This document shows positions 1 to 8,011 of a stretch of DNA of 21,206 nt, one piece after another. The DNA is from Clostridiales bacterium (GTDB taxonomy: Bacteria > Bacillota > Clostridia > Lachnospirales > WQUN01), in NCBI GenBank assembly GCA_031254075.1, contig JAIRVD010000054.1, positions 1-21,206 on the forward strand. The letters run 5' to 3'. The notes under the pieces are model-generated. The model was not told the origin of the DNA. It did not search any database and saw nothing but the letters and a program-made list of their open reading frames with translations. Positions within the stretch are counted from its first letter, which is position 1, and each line of letters opens with the position of its first letter. A program made the position numbers and the translations under genes.

Positions 1-1536
1 ACCAACGGTTATGTATCTCCGGTTTTTGCCGTTAAAGCAGAGCAAAAAATGCGTTTAATGCTTTACAAAAAGGCATGTTCCATTGACCTTGCCTGTTATG
101 ACAATCCGGAATATTACAATGAATTTATTTTATCTGTTACAGAATCTAAAACAGCTATCGACAGAACAACGTCAATTATCAGTAATACGGTTCAAGGGAT
201 TGTAATTGTTCTTGCCTATGGTACGTTTTTCCTTGTTTTAGACCCGATATCCGTGCTTTTTGTTTTTATTTCGTTTATCGCCCGCCTGTTAATCGGTAAG
301 GCATTGAATAAAATTCAATTTAAAGTAAAACTGGCTGAAATGCCTTTTATTCGTAAAAGAGCATATATACACCGTGTATTTTATCTTAACGATTATGCAA
401 AGGAATTGCGGCTTAATAAAGAATCATCTCGCGGGCTTTACGAAGATTTCAACGCGACCAATAACGAAATTTATGATGTTCGTAAAAAAGTTGCAAAGAA
501 AAGATGGGGTCTTGATTATTTAATGCGTTGTGTATTTAACGAGTTAATATTCGACGGCGCATATCTGTCCTATTTGGTATATATGACCGCTGTAAGAAAA
601 GCGATGGCGTTCAGCACTATGTTTACATTATTTAATGCCGCGTATTCACTGCGGCAGGGTATGGTGGTGCTTTCCGAATTGCTTCCGCAGGCAATGGAGA
701 ACGCGCTGTATATAGGAAAAATCCGGTCATTTTTAGAATATGAAAACAAAGTGACAAATATCGGGAGTTCAGCCGTTCCGAATAAAATAAAAACGATAAA
801 ATTTGAAAATGTTTCATTCCGTTACAATGAAAAACAAGATTTCATTTTGCAAAATATAAATCTTGTAATAAATCCAATGGATAAAATCGCGCTTGTAGGA
901 TATAACGGCGCGGGAAAAACAACATTGATTAAACTTTTAATGCGGCTCTATGACCCGAGCGAGGGGCGCATTACGCTTGACGGCATTGATATCCGTAATT
1001 TTAATTTAAATGAATACCGCGCGCTAATCGGCGCGATATTTCAAGATTATCGCATTTATGCCGCGTCTGTGACCGAAAATGTCACCATGGATTTAGGGCA
1101 GGCAGAAGAAGGAATATTTAACGGAGCCGTTAAGTTAAGCGGATTTGAGCCTCGCATGAATGAAATGGTTGCGGGGGCTTCAACGCAATTAACCCGCGAG
1201 TTTGATGACGAAGGAACCGCTTTATCCGGCGGAGAAAGCCAAAAGCTTGCGACTGCGCGTGTATTTTATAAGCCGTCGGGTTTGATTATCCTTGACGAGC
1301 CTTCGAGTGCGCTTGACCCCATTGCCGAATATGAAATGAATCACTCAATGAAAAAAGCAGCGCGGGAAAAATCGGTTGTATTTATTTCGCATAGATTATC
1401 GACCACAAAACATGCCGACAGAATCTTTATGCTGGACAGGGGCATGATTATCGAAGAAGGCACGCATGAAGAGCTGTTAAAAATAAACGGAAAGTATATG
1501 GAAATGTGGAGTGCGCAAGCGAGTAAGTATGTGTGA
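1..1536 (+). CDS. ABC exporter, permease-ATPase fusion (5' partial)
   Basis: The reading frame is open from the first base, so the start lies outside the window; 511 residues are visible. Roughly the first 250 residues are the remainder of an exporter-type membrane domain, with hydrophobic segments around residues 60-105 and 170-215. The nucleotide-binding domain follows: Walker A GYNGAGKTT at about 300-308, a Q-loop in IFQDYRIYAAS, signature LSGGESQK from about 408, Walker B LIILDEP with D432/E433, and switch His464 in ISHRLS. All ATPase motifs are intact, so the protein should hydrolyse ATP and export a substrate across the membrane as a homo- or heterodimer. The FQDY-type Q-loop region is common in exporters of peptides and bacteriocin-like products, but the substrate cannot be read. 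The gene stops just upstream of a decapitated gene, which suggests it arrived by rearrangement. Confidence 0.93.
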   Translation, partial: TNGYVSPVFAVKAEQKMRLMLYKKACSIDLACYDNPEYYNEFILSVTESKTAIDRTTSIISNTVQGIVIVLAYGTFFLVLDPISVLFVFISFIARLLIGKALNKIQFKVKLAEMPFIRKRAYIHRVFYLNDYAKELRLNKESSRGLYEDFNATNNEIYDVRKKVAKKRWGLDYLMRCVFNELIFDGAYLSYLVYMTAVRKAMAFSTMFTLFNAAYSLRQGMVVLSELLPQAMENALYIGKIRSFLEYENKVTNIGSSAVPNKIKTIKFENVSFRYNEKQDFILQNINLVINPMDKIALVGYNGAGKTTLIKLLMRLYDPSEGRITLDGIDIRNFNLNEYRALIGAIFQDYRIYAASVTENVTMDLGQAEEGIFNGAVKLSGFEPRMNEMVAGASTQLTREFDDEGTALSGGESQKLATARVFYKPSGLIILDEPSSALDPIAEYEMNHSMKKAAREKSVVFISHRLSTTKHADRIFMLDRGMIIEEGTHEELLKINGKYMEMWSAQASKYV

Positions 1537-1552
1537 AATATACCTTCTTTAG

Positions 1553-3193
1553 CGTGGTATTACTACGGAGTGGTATCGCGTACGCGGAAAGAATTTTGAC
1601 ATTACCAACAGCACGCAATTTGACCAAGCGTTTGTGCCGGGCGGGCAGATTTTCGGAACAATTGACGCGATGGTTGATTTGATTTTCAACAGATTTATTC
1701 GCAGGCAGGGGCATCTTGAGCCGTTCTTTGCGGAATATTGCGACGGGCGTCAATCGACATGCCCGGGGCTGTGGCAATGGGGAACGGTTACGCTCGCGAA
1801 TCAGGGACTTAACGCGCTCCAGATTCTGCGCAATTATTACCCGAACGATATTCAAATAGTAGAAACGGATAATATCGGCGGCGTAAGGGAATCATTCCCC
1901 GGCTTTGATTTGCGACCGGGAATGAGCGGCCCGGCGATTCGGCAGATGCAGTTGTGGCTTAATCGAATTGCGGTCAACTTTCCTGCCGTTCCGACGATTG
2001 CGAATGTAAGCGGCGTTTTCGGTCCGCAGACGGAAGCGGCAGTGCGAGCGTTCCAACGCATTCGCGAGCTTGGGAACACAACGGCAACCGGAATCGTAAA
2101 CCGCGCAACATGGCATCGCATGTCATTTATTTATTCCGCGGTAAAACGTCTCGGCGAACTCAACAGCGAAGGAATCATCATCGGCGTCGGACGCATTCCG
2201 CCGACGGGAACAATTATTCAAGGCACGCGCGGACGTACCGTTCAGCAGGCGCAGTATCTCTTGAATTTTATTTCGGAATTCTATCCCGCCATTCCCGCCG
2301 TATTGCAAAATTCGCTTTACACTCCCGCAATGACAAATGCCGTTCGCGAATTCCAACGCAGATTCGGTTTAAATCCCGACGGAATCATCGGGCAGCAAAC
2401 TTGGGCGATGCTGTATCAGGTCTATTGGAACATCCGCGACAATGTCGAACTTCCTCCGCCTGATGAAAATGAGACCCTTCCGCCGAATATAATTCCGCCG
2501 TTTCCGGGGCAATTAATTCGCGTCGGCTCGCGCGGCGCGAATGTCGAACGCATTCAACGCTGCCTGAATTCTCTGCGCTCGCGTTTCCCGTCCATCAGAC
2601 AACTCAACGTTGACGGAATTTTCGGCCCGATTACCGAGGCAAGTGTTCGTGAATTCCAACGCCTGTTCGGCTTGAACCCCGACGGAATCGTAGGTCCTTT
2701 AACTTGGGGCGTTCTCATGCCAGAATGCTACGGCGACGGCACAACAGAACCGCCTCAGCCGATTATTCCGCCCTATCCCGGCTTCCTGATTCGTCAAGGC
2801 GCACGCGGAAGCAATGTAGTGCAAATTCAAACATGCCTTAACAGCGTAAACAACGCCGGCTTAAACCCCGACGGAATCTTCGGTCCGCTGACCCACACCG
2901 CAGTCGTGAATTACCAGCGTGCAAACGGTCTCACGCCCGACGGAATCGTCGGTCCAATCACATGGAATCACCTGATGACACGTTGCGCAGGCGCAACAAG
3001 CACAGCCGAAAATTTCTACGGCGTCGAAACCGTCTTTGCCGCAAAAGACAACATCGCAAAGGAAAATACCGAAATCGACATCGTTGACGTACCGACGGAA
3101 GATTGCGGCTGCCGCAAGCCGAAGGAAAAAACCCATGAAGAAACGACAAGGTATTTGATTCAACTTTTGATAGACCATTTGGAAAAGAAATAA
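1553..3193 (+). pseudogene. 5'-truncated SpoIID-like protein with four peptidoglycan-binding repeats
   Basis: Homologous coding sequence begins right after an in-frame TAG at 1550-1552. The first codon usable as a start is GTG at 1634, which has no Shine-Dalgarno sequence and lies inside a conserved stretch (EWYRVRGKNF...STQFDQAFVPGG). What remains is the C-terminal half of a SpoIID-like domain (CPGLWQWG...LANQG...ILRNYYP). It is followed by four PG_binding_1 repeats at about residues 97-165, 197-262, 297-362 and 389-450 counted from the GTG; three of them end in PDGI(I/V)G..TW. Repeats 2-3 and 3-4 are joined by proline-rich linkers. The tail has a Cys-Gly-Cys motif and a charged helix. Intact relatives, as I recall them, have another 100 or more residues upstream. 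I read this as a 5' deletion or recombination product; a shortened but expressed protein from GTG1634 (519 aa) is less likely. Confidence 0.75.
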
Positions 3194-3233
3194 AATAAAG
3201 GGGAGAAATCTAAAAAATTTCTCCCCTTTATTT
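3193..3233. terminator. Bidirectional Rho-independent terminator
   Basis: A perfect 17-bp inverted repeat (arms 3193-3209 and 3217-3233, core AAAGGGGAGAAAT) encloses a 7-nt loop. The A/T-rich outer arms give a U-tract in either direction. It serves the peptidoglycan-binding gene on the + strand and tex on the - strand, and it contains the stop codons of both. Confidence 0.9.
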
Positions 3234-5327
3234 CAAATCACGCATGGTAAGCGAGATTCTTTTTTTCCTTATATCTACACTCAGAACCTTCACATTAACA
3301 ACATCGCCGAGTTGCACGGCTTCGAGCGGGTGTTTTAAGAAACGATTGCAGATTTGCGAAATGTGAACAAGCCCGTCTTGGTGAACGCCTATGTCTACAA
3401 ACACGCCAAAATCTATGACATTGCGAACGGTGCCGGTGAGAATCATACCCTCGGTTAAATCCTCCATGGCAAGAACATCACTGCGAAGAAGAACGGGGGG
3501 CAGTTCATCGCGCGGGTCGCGTCCGGGTTTTTCGAGTTCCAGCGCTATGTCTTTCAGCGTGGGAACGCCGACGCCAAGGAGTTTTGCCGCGGATTCAAAA
3601 TCGGATTTCTTTATGGACAAAAAAGCTTTCGCCACATCATATGATTCGGGATGAACCGCAGTATTGTCAAGCGGATTCTCCGCGCCCGGAATGCGTAAGA
3701 ATCCCGCGCATTGTTCAAAGATTTTCGGTCCGAGTTTTCCGACTTTAAGCAACTGCTTTCGGGATTTGAATTTTCCGTTTTCCTCGCGGAACGCAATAAT
3801 ATTTTTCGCGACGGCAGGGCTGACGCCCGCTACATATGAAAGCAGGCTTGGCGAAGCCGTGTTTAAATCAACGCCGACCTTGTTTACGCAAGCTTCTACC
3901 ACGCCGGATAAAGCCGAGTTTAAACGTTTTTGGTTCATGTCGTGCTGATATTGCCCTACGCCGATGCTTCTCGGGTCAATTTTCACAAGTTCTGCCAGCG
4001 GGTCTTGTAATCGTCTGCCGATTGAAACCGCGCTGCGCAATGCAACATCGAAATCGGGAAATTCCTCCGCACCCAATTTTGACGCGGAATATACCGACGC
4101 GCCCGCCTCGTTTACGATTACATATTGAGCTTTCGAATTTGTTTCTTTCAAAAGTTCGACAACAACGGTTTCTGTTTCGCGGGAAGCCGTTCCGTTTCCG
4201 ACAGCCACAATACTGACTTTGTGGCGGTCAATCATTTGTTTTAAAATTCTCTTTGACGGAGCGGTGTCCTTTGATGTCGTACAGAAAACCACGCCCGTTT
4301 CCAACACCTTGCCCGTTTCATCAACAACGGCAAGTTTGCAACCAGTTCTGAAACCGGGGTCAATTGCAAGTACAATATGGTCTTTTACAGGCGGCTGCAT
4401 TATAAGTTGGCTTAAATTTTTTGCAAATACCGAAATCGCGCCTTCTTCTGCCTGCTCCGTAAGCATTGTGCGAATTTCGCGTTCTACGGCGGGTGCTGTC
4501 AAGCGTTTGTAGCTGTCAACCATTGCGGATTCCATAAACTCCAGTGTTGTGGGGTTTGTTCTTACAAACTGTTTTCTCAATTCGATAAAAATTTTTTCTT
4601 CGGGAGCGTCGATTCCTATCTTTAGTATTCCTTCGTTTTCACCGCGATTGATTGCCAAAATACGATGCCCCGCGATTTTTTTAATCGGCTCGGTGAAATT
4701 AAAATACATTTCATATACCACCGATTTATCGGAGTTTTCCGAAGTTTTTTTTGATGCGCGTGATGTAATTATCCCGTGGTTCTTAGTCGAATTTCGAACC
4801 ATCATTCGACATATGGCAGAGTCGGAAATTTTCTCCGCAATGATATCGCTTGCGCCTGCAAGGGCATCGGCTACGGTTTCAACGCCTTTTTCCGTGTCGA
4901 TATATTTCGCCGCTTCCGCGTGAATGTCGGATAGTTTCTGCTTGAAAATTATTTCCGCAAGCGGTTCGAGTCCTTTTTCCATCGCCATTGTTGCGCGTGT
5001 GCGGCGTTTTGGCTTGAACGGTCGATATATATCTTCAACTTCCGTAAGCGTTTCCGCCTCCATAAGCGATGCCGTTAATTCTTCTGTCAGATTACCCTGT
5101 TCCGTAAGCGTATTTATTACCTGTTTTCTGCGTTCGTCCAAATTACGCAAATATAAAAGCCGCTCGTTTAATTCGCGCAGCTTTTGGTCGTCTATTTCCC
5201 CCGTTTGCTCTTTGCGATAACGCGCAATAAACGGAATTGTATTATCCGCGTCGATTAATTTCACGGTATTCTCAACCTGCCAAAGTTTCAGATTAAATTC
5301 GCTTGCAAGTATTTTTATTATTTCCAT
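3228..5327 (-). CDS. tex: Tex family RNA-binding transcriptional accessory protein
   Basis: 699 residues, close to the usual Tex length. The N-terminal helical region carries the family's typical start (LASEFNLKLWQVENTVKLIDADNTIPFIARYRKE). A YqgF/RNase H-like fold begins near residue 315 (VLAIDPGFRTGCKLAVVD). Helix-hairpin-helix motifs lie at about 490-560 (DLNTASPSLLSYVAGVSPAVAKNI and a second copy). The C-terminal S1 RNA-binding domain is at about 627-697 (GMILTGTVRNVIDFGVFVDIG). Tex binds nucleic acid and acts in the cytoplasm with the transcription and RNA-processing machinery; its precise role differs among bacteria. ATG at 5327 is chosen because the protein begins at the conserved N-terminus; the ribosome binding site is weak (GAGATG). 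The gene stands alone between a terminator and an insertion-sequence scar. Confidence 0.96.
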   Translation of the reverse strand: MEIIKILASEFNLKLWQVENTVKLIDADNTIPFIARYRKEQTGEIDDQKLRELNERLLYLRNLDERRKQVINTLTEQGNLTEELTASLMEAETLTEVEDIYRPFKPKRRTRATMAMEKGLEPLAEIIFKQKLSDIHAEAAKYIDTEKGVETVADALAGASDIIAEKISDSAICRMMVRNSTKNHGIITSRASKKTSENSDKSVVYEMYFNFTEPIKKIAGHRILAINRGENEGILKIGIDAPEEKIFIELRKQFVRTNPTTLEFMESAMVDSYKRLTAPAVEREIRTMLTEQAEEGAISVFAKNLSQLIMQPPVKDHIVLAIDPGFRTGCKLAVVDETGKVLETGVVFCTTSKDTAPSKRILKQMIDRHKVSIVAVGNGTASRETETVVVELLKETNSKAQYVIVNEAGASVYSASKLGAEEFPDFDVALRSAVSIGRRLQDPLAELVKIDPRSIGVGQYQHDMNQKRLNSALSGVVEACVNKVGVDLNTASPSLLSYVAGVSPAVAKNIIAFREENGKFKSRKQLLKVGKLGPKIFEQCAGFLRIPGAENPLDNTAVHPESYDVAKAFLSIKKSDFESAAKLLGVGVPTLKDIALELEKPGRDPRDELPPVLLRSDVLAMEDLTEGMILTGTVRNVIDFGVFVDIGVHQDGLVHISQICNRFLKHPLEAVQLGDVVNVKVLSVDIRKKRISLTMRDLK

Positions 5328-5371
5328 TTTTCATCTCATTTCAATTTTTGATTTAGGGCAACCTCCGAAAA

Positions 5372-5728
5372 TCATCGCTTCGTCCGAATTTCAAACGCGC
5401 TCACTGCTTGTTGTTTCACGAAGGGGCATATCACTTTCATTGCTAAACTCAGCATATATGTTGACCAGTTCACATAGGTGGACTTCAAAAAACGATATAT
5501 CACATCTTTTCCGAAATTTTCTGTGTTCGTTCCGTTTAGGATATTCATGTACATGCTTCTGTTGGTGAATGCCAACTGTACAAGATATATCATCATTCGA
5601 ATTACAGGCGTTCCTTTTCCTTTGTAAGCGTTAGATTTTTGTAGTATTTTTCCAATTTCCAAACTATTGAAAAATCCTGTTGTTCTCGTTTTAATTTCGT
5701 TTTCTTGCCGTTCCTTTTGATATAATAT
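5372..5728 (-). pseudogene. IS4-family transposase, N-terminal remnant
   Basis: An open frame with no usable upstream Met encodes about 118 residues matching the N-terminal region of clostridial IS4-type transposases: FFNSLEIGKILQKSNAYKGKG, then KDVIYRFLKSTYVNW and LSLAMKVI. Homology ends abruptly after about residue 105 and the last 15 codons look unrelated. No DDE catalytic residues remain. An ATG at 5732 with a good ribosome binding site (GAGAGG) opens a different frame that stops after 13 codons, so the original start has been separated from the body by a frameshift. The element is therefore both frameshifted and 3'-truncated, and cannot transpose by itself. Confidence 0.8.
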
Positions 5729-5734
5729 TCATGC

Positions 5735-5798
5735 GAAAACCTCTCTTCGGTATTTTTTTCTTCGCAAAGTTATTATACCACTTTACTGAGAGGTTTTC
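5735..5798 (-). promoter_or_regulatory. Transposase promoter inside a fold-back hairpin that covers its ribosome binding site
   Basis: Read on the - strand, an 11-bp perfect inverted repeat has arms GAAAACCTCTC (5798-5788) and GAGAGGTTTTC (5745-5735), extended by a T-G and a G-C pair. A second short pair, GGTAT/ATACC, lies inside. A TATAAT box sits between the arms at 5777-5772. The inner arm contains the Shine-Dalgarno GAGAGG in front of ATG5732. A transcript started at this promoter would lack the outer arm and leave the site free. A read-through transcript from outside would fold and hide it. This is the layout known for IS10/IS50-type elements. Confidence 0.6.
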
Positions 5799-5859
5799 AC
5801 TTTTATTCACTCTTTTGAAATATTTTACACTGTTCTTGCGCTTTTTCTTTCTGCGATGT

Positions 5860-6012
5860 TTGAGTAAAGATAACCCTCTTGGTAGGGTGAATCGCGTTCA
5901 TGATTTACTCAAGCGTTTTTTGTACGCTCATACGAGCTTCAACCGAGATAAAATTCAAGGCTTTTTGAACATATTTGCTTTTGTTATAAATCCACCTGCA
6001 AATTACCCATAA
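5860..6012 (+). pseudogene. Probable C-terminal remnant of a second transposase
   Basis: The last 50 or so codons of an open frame read KDNPLGRVNRVHDLLKRFL, then HTSFNRDKIQGFLNIFAFVIN. This resembles the C-terminal end of DDE transposases of the IS1595 type, where an N..H..LK helix is followed by a YL..YL.WF-like helix. The upstream part of the same frame (from 5731) is Phe/Leu-rich low-complexity sequence overlapping the IS4-type promoter hairpin and is not believable protein. No catalytic residues remain. The family assignment is tentative; that it is a decayed fragment is better supported by its position beside another transposase relic. Confidence 0.35.
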
Positions 6013-6020
6013 GACGAGAA

Positions 6021-6049
6021 ATGCCGTGAAGCACACGGCTTCACGACAT
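6021..6049. repeat. Near-perfect inverted repeat in the insertion scar
   Basis: The arms ATGCCGTGAAGC and GCTTCACGACAT pair over 11 of 12 positions around a 5-nt loop. There is no T-tract, so it is not a clear terminator. It may be a leftover end of a mobile element or a small stable RNA hairpin. It lies between the second transposase relic and tRNA-Thr. Confidence 0.5.
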
Positions 6050-6082
6050 CCCCGCAAGAGTTTTCAACATACATCGTTGTTG

Positions 6083-6112
6083 CTGTAAACCCTTGATTTT
6101 ACAGGGTTTTTT
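6083..6112 (+). repeat. Two mutually exclusive 7-bp hairpins, terminator- or attachment-site-like
   Basis: CTGTAAA (6083-6089) pairs with TTTACAG (6098-6104), and AAACCCT (6087-6093) pairs with AGGGTTT (6103-6109). The two helices share bases, so only one can form. The second is followed by a T-run on the + strand and could terminate transcription. Short AAACCCTTG...AGGGTTT motifs also occur at integration sites. It lies 3 nt beyond the 3' end of tRNA-Thr, the classical position for integration. Confidence 0.4.
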
Positions 6113-6115
6113 GGA

Positions 6116-6188
<73 letters not shown>

Positions 6189-6197
6189 GAGGGTTTA

Positions 6198-6866
6198 TCA
6201 GTTGAAGCGTGAATCTTCTGCGGAGCGTTGATATTGTTGAAGGGTGTAGTCTTCGTAGTATTGGCGGACGCGCGGAACGTGATTTTGGGTTTCGGCGAAC
6301 GGCGGAATTCCGTCGTGGCGTTGAACGGCGCCGGGTCCGGCGTTGTATGCGGCGAGGGCGAGGTCAACGTCTTCGTTGAACATGTCGAGCATCTTGCGAA
6401 GATATTCAGTGCCGCCGTTGATGTTTTGACCAATGTTGAACGGGTCGGTTACGCCGAGGGAGGCGGCGGTACCGGGCATAAGCTGCATCAGACCCATTGC
6501 GCCTGCGTGTGAAACGGCGTCGTAGCGATAATTGCTTTCCGCGCGGATTACTGCGCGGATAAGATTCGGGTCGATATTGTGGCGGGTTGCGGCGGCTTCT
6601 ATTTCGGATTCGATTGCGGCACGCATGTATTCGTCGGCGTTTTCGCCGCCGTTTGTGAAATATTCCACCAATGCGCTGAACGGAACCGCGTTACCATCGG
6701 TAGCGGACTTTTCGCTTCCCGCCGCGTTCTCTGCAACGGCACGCGAAGCAGACGCCGCATTAGCCGTCCGCCCCTCAACAAATCTGCTGTACATAGCTTC
6801 CCCGTTCGGAATCTTGGAGAGTATGCCGCTTGCAATTTCATTATACAAACTCATAGGGTCAATCAT
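6198..6866 (-). CDS. Soluble lytic transglycosylase (SLT domain)
   Basis: 222 residues. The N-terminal ~95 residues are an Ala/Ser-rich, weakly conserved region without a clear signal peptide. The catalytic domain occupies about residues 90-205. Catalytic Glu110 lies in IRAESNYR, followed by the family motifs GAMGLMQLMPGTA at 122-134 and LAAYNAGPGAV at 171-181. Enzymes of this family cleave the MurNAc-GlcNAc bond of peptidoglycan to give 1,6-anhydro ends. With no obvious export signal it may be exported by a non-classical route, as in flagellar or phage-type transglycosylases. The ATG at 6866 has a very strong purine-rich site (GGGGGGAATGAA). A sigma-A promoter, TTGCAA-17-TAGAAT, lies just upstream. 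Confidence 0.93.
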   Translation of the reverse strand: MIDPMSLYNEIASGILSKIPNGEAMYSRFVEGRTANAASASRAVAENAAGSEKSATDGNAVPFSALVEYFTNGGENADEYMRAAIESEIEAAATRHNIDPNLIRAVIRAESNYRYDAVSHAGAMGLMQLMPGTAASLGVTDPFNIGQNINGGTEYLRKMLDMFNEDVDLALAAYNAGPGAVQRHDGIPPFAETQNHVPRVRQYYEDYTLQQYQRSAEDSRFN

Positions 6867-6887
6867 TTCATTCCCCCCGCTCGGAGT

Positions 6888-6939
6888 ATTCTACGAAATT
6901 TTTCTTATATTTGCAATAGACATTTTCATTGATTATATT
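6888..6939. promoter_or_regulatory. Divergent sigma-A promoters sharing one palindromic -35 hexamer
   Basis: TTGCAA at 6911-6916 is its own reverse complement. On the - strand it is followed after exactly 17 nt by TAGAAT (+ strand ATTCTA, 6888-6893), driving the transglycosylase. On the + strand it is followed after exactly 17 nt by TATATT (6934-6939), driving the PhzF-family gene. Polymerase could use only one direction at a time. Confidence 0.6.
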
Positions 6940-6965
6940 GATTGCTAAAAAAAGGAGTTGTGTCT

Positions 6966-7742
6966 ATGAAATATTTCGTAATCGACGCGTTCGCGGATAA
7001 AATTTTTAAAGGAAACCCGGCGGGCGTGTGCTTGTTGGAAAAAAAATTGGACGACGAAATTTTGCAAAACATCGCGGCGGAAAATAATCTTTCCGAAACC
7101 GCATTTTTGTTCAAGCAAAACGATTTTTACGATTTGCGCTGGTTCACTCCGACAAACGAAGTTGACTTATGCGGACACGCAACACTTGCTTCCGCGTTCG
7201 TTGTGATGAACTTCGTCGAAGCCGTAAACGAAGTTCACTTCGAAACGAAAAGCGGTGCGTTGTTTGTCGCAAGAGAGGATGACGTTTACACATTGGACTT
7301 CCCATCGAACAAGCCGCAAAAAATTTCAGTTACCGAAAAAATGCGACAAGCAATCGGAATGCCAATTATCGAAGCATTTGCCGATTTCAGGGATTTGGTT
7401 CTTGTTCTCGAAGATGAACAAGTGGTAAAAGATGCAACCCCCGATTTCGAAAAAATAAAACAACTCGACATCCGCGCCGTTGCAATCACCGCAAAGGGCG
7501 ACAACGCGGATTTCGTTTCACGTTTCTTCGCGCCGAAAATGGGTGTCCCCGAAGACCCCGTAACAGGCTCGGCGCATACGCGCTTGATTCCGCTATGGGC
7601 GGAAAAATTCGAAAAAAACGAAATGCTTGCAAGGCAACTCTCTAAACGCGGCGGAACACTGATATGTAAAAATTGCGGCGAACGTGTAAAAATCGCAGGG
7701 AAAGCCGCGCTTTATTTGAAAGGCGAAATTTTTACGGCATAA
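6966..7742 (+). CDS. PhzF-family isomerase/epimerase-like protein
   Basis: 258 residues from ATG6966. The in-frame upstream TTG at 6942 is rejected because the AAAGGAG ribosome binding site at 6950-6956 points to ATG6966 and the family begins with this YFVIDAFAD segment. The N-terminal half carries GNPAGVCLL and NLSETAFL, where Glu44 corresponds to the catalytic glutamate of PhzF. DLCGHATLASA follows, and the second diaminopimelate-epimerase-like half carries EDPVTGSAHTRLIPLWA. Phenazine genes are absent, so it is one of the many PhzF-like proteins of unknown substrate in the diaminopimelate epimerase superfold. It is slightly shorter than most relatives (260-300 aa) but all key motifs are present. 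The gene is monocistronic. Confidence 0.92.
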   Translation: MKYFVIDAFADKIFKGNPAGVCLLEKKLDDEILQNIAAENNLSETAFLFKQNDFYDLRWFTPTNEVDLCGHATLASAFVVMNFVEAVNEVHFETKSGALFVAREDDVYTLDFPSNKPQKISVTEKMRQAIGMPIIEAFADFRDLVLVLEDEQVVKDATPDFEKIKQLDIRAVAITAKGDNADFVSRFFAPKMGVPEDPVTGSAHTRLIPLWAEKFEKNEMLARQLSKRGGTLICKNCGERVKIAGKAALYLKGEIFTA

Positions 7743-7952
7743 GCTGCGAAGGCCTTTTAAAAAATATGCCGCACAGTGATTATCTGCACAAGCATATTCC
7801 AAAAAATTAAGAATCCGTTTGGTTTGTTGGTGATTGCCGTGAAGTGAGTTGGAAAAACGCAAGCTTTAACATTCTGGTGCTGATAAATCAAGGGCTGACG
7901 AACCTTTTTGCCATTTCGTCAACGTCGGAACGTACATTTTGAAAGATGCATA

Positions 7953-7993
7953 AAAATGCGCTGTAAAGGGTATTGACCCAATGCAGCGCATTT
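7953..7993 (-). terminator. Rho-independent terminator of spo0A
   Basis: The arms AAATGCGCTG (7954-7963) and CAGCGCATTT (7984-7993) form a 10-bp stem. An inner GGGT/ACCC helix stacks above it. On the - strand the structure is followed by TTTTTA. It begins about 20 nt after the spo0A stop codon. Confidence 0.85.
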
Positions 7994-8011
7994 GATTTTC
8001 CGACTAGAATT

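Noticed and set aside
3391-5220. Several long open frames on the + strand inside tex
   Set aside because: They are antisense to an intact conserved gene, with low-complexity Ser/Arg/Phe composition and no ribosome binding sites.
5731-6012. A complete 93-residue gene from ATG5731
   Set aside because: Its first half is Phe/Leu-rich low-complexity sequence overlapping the transposase promoter hairpin; only the tail resembles a protein family.
7896-7921. TGACGAA/TTCGTCA hairpin behind the PhzF-family gene
   Set aside because: Seven base pairs with a 12-nt loop and no T-run; too weak to call a terminator.
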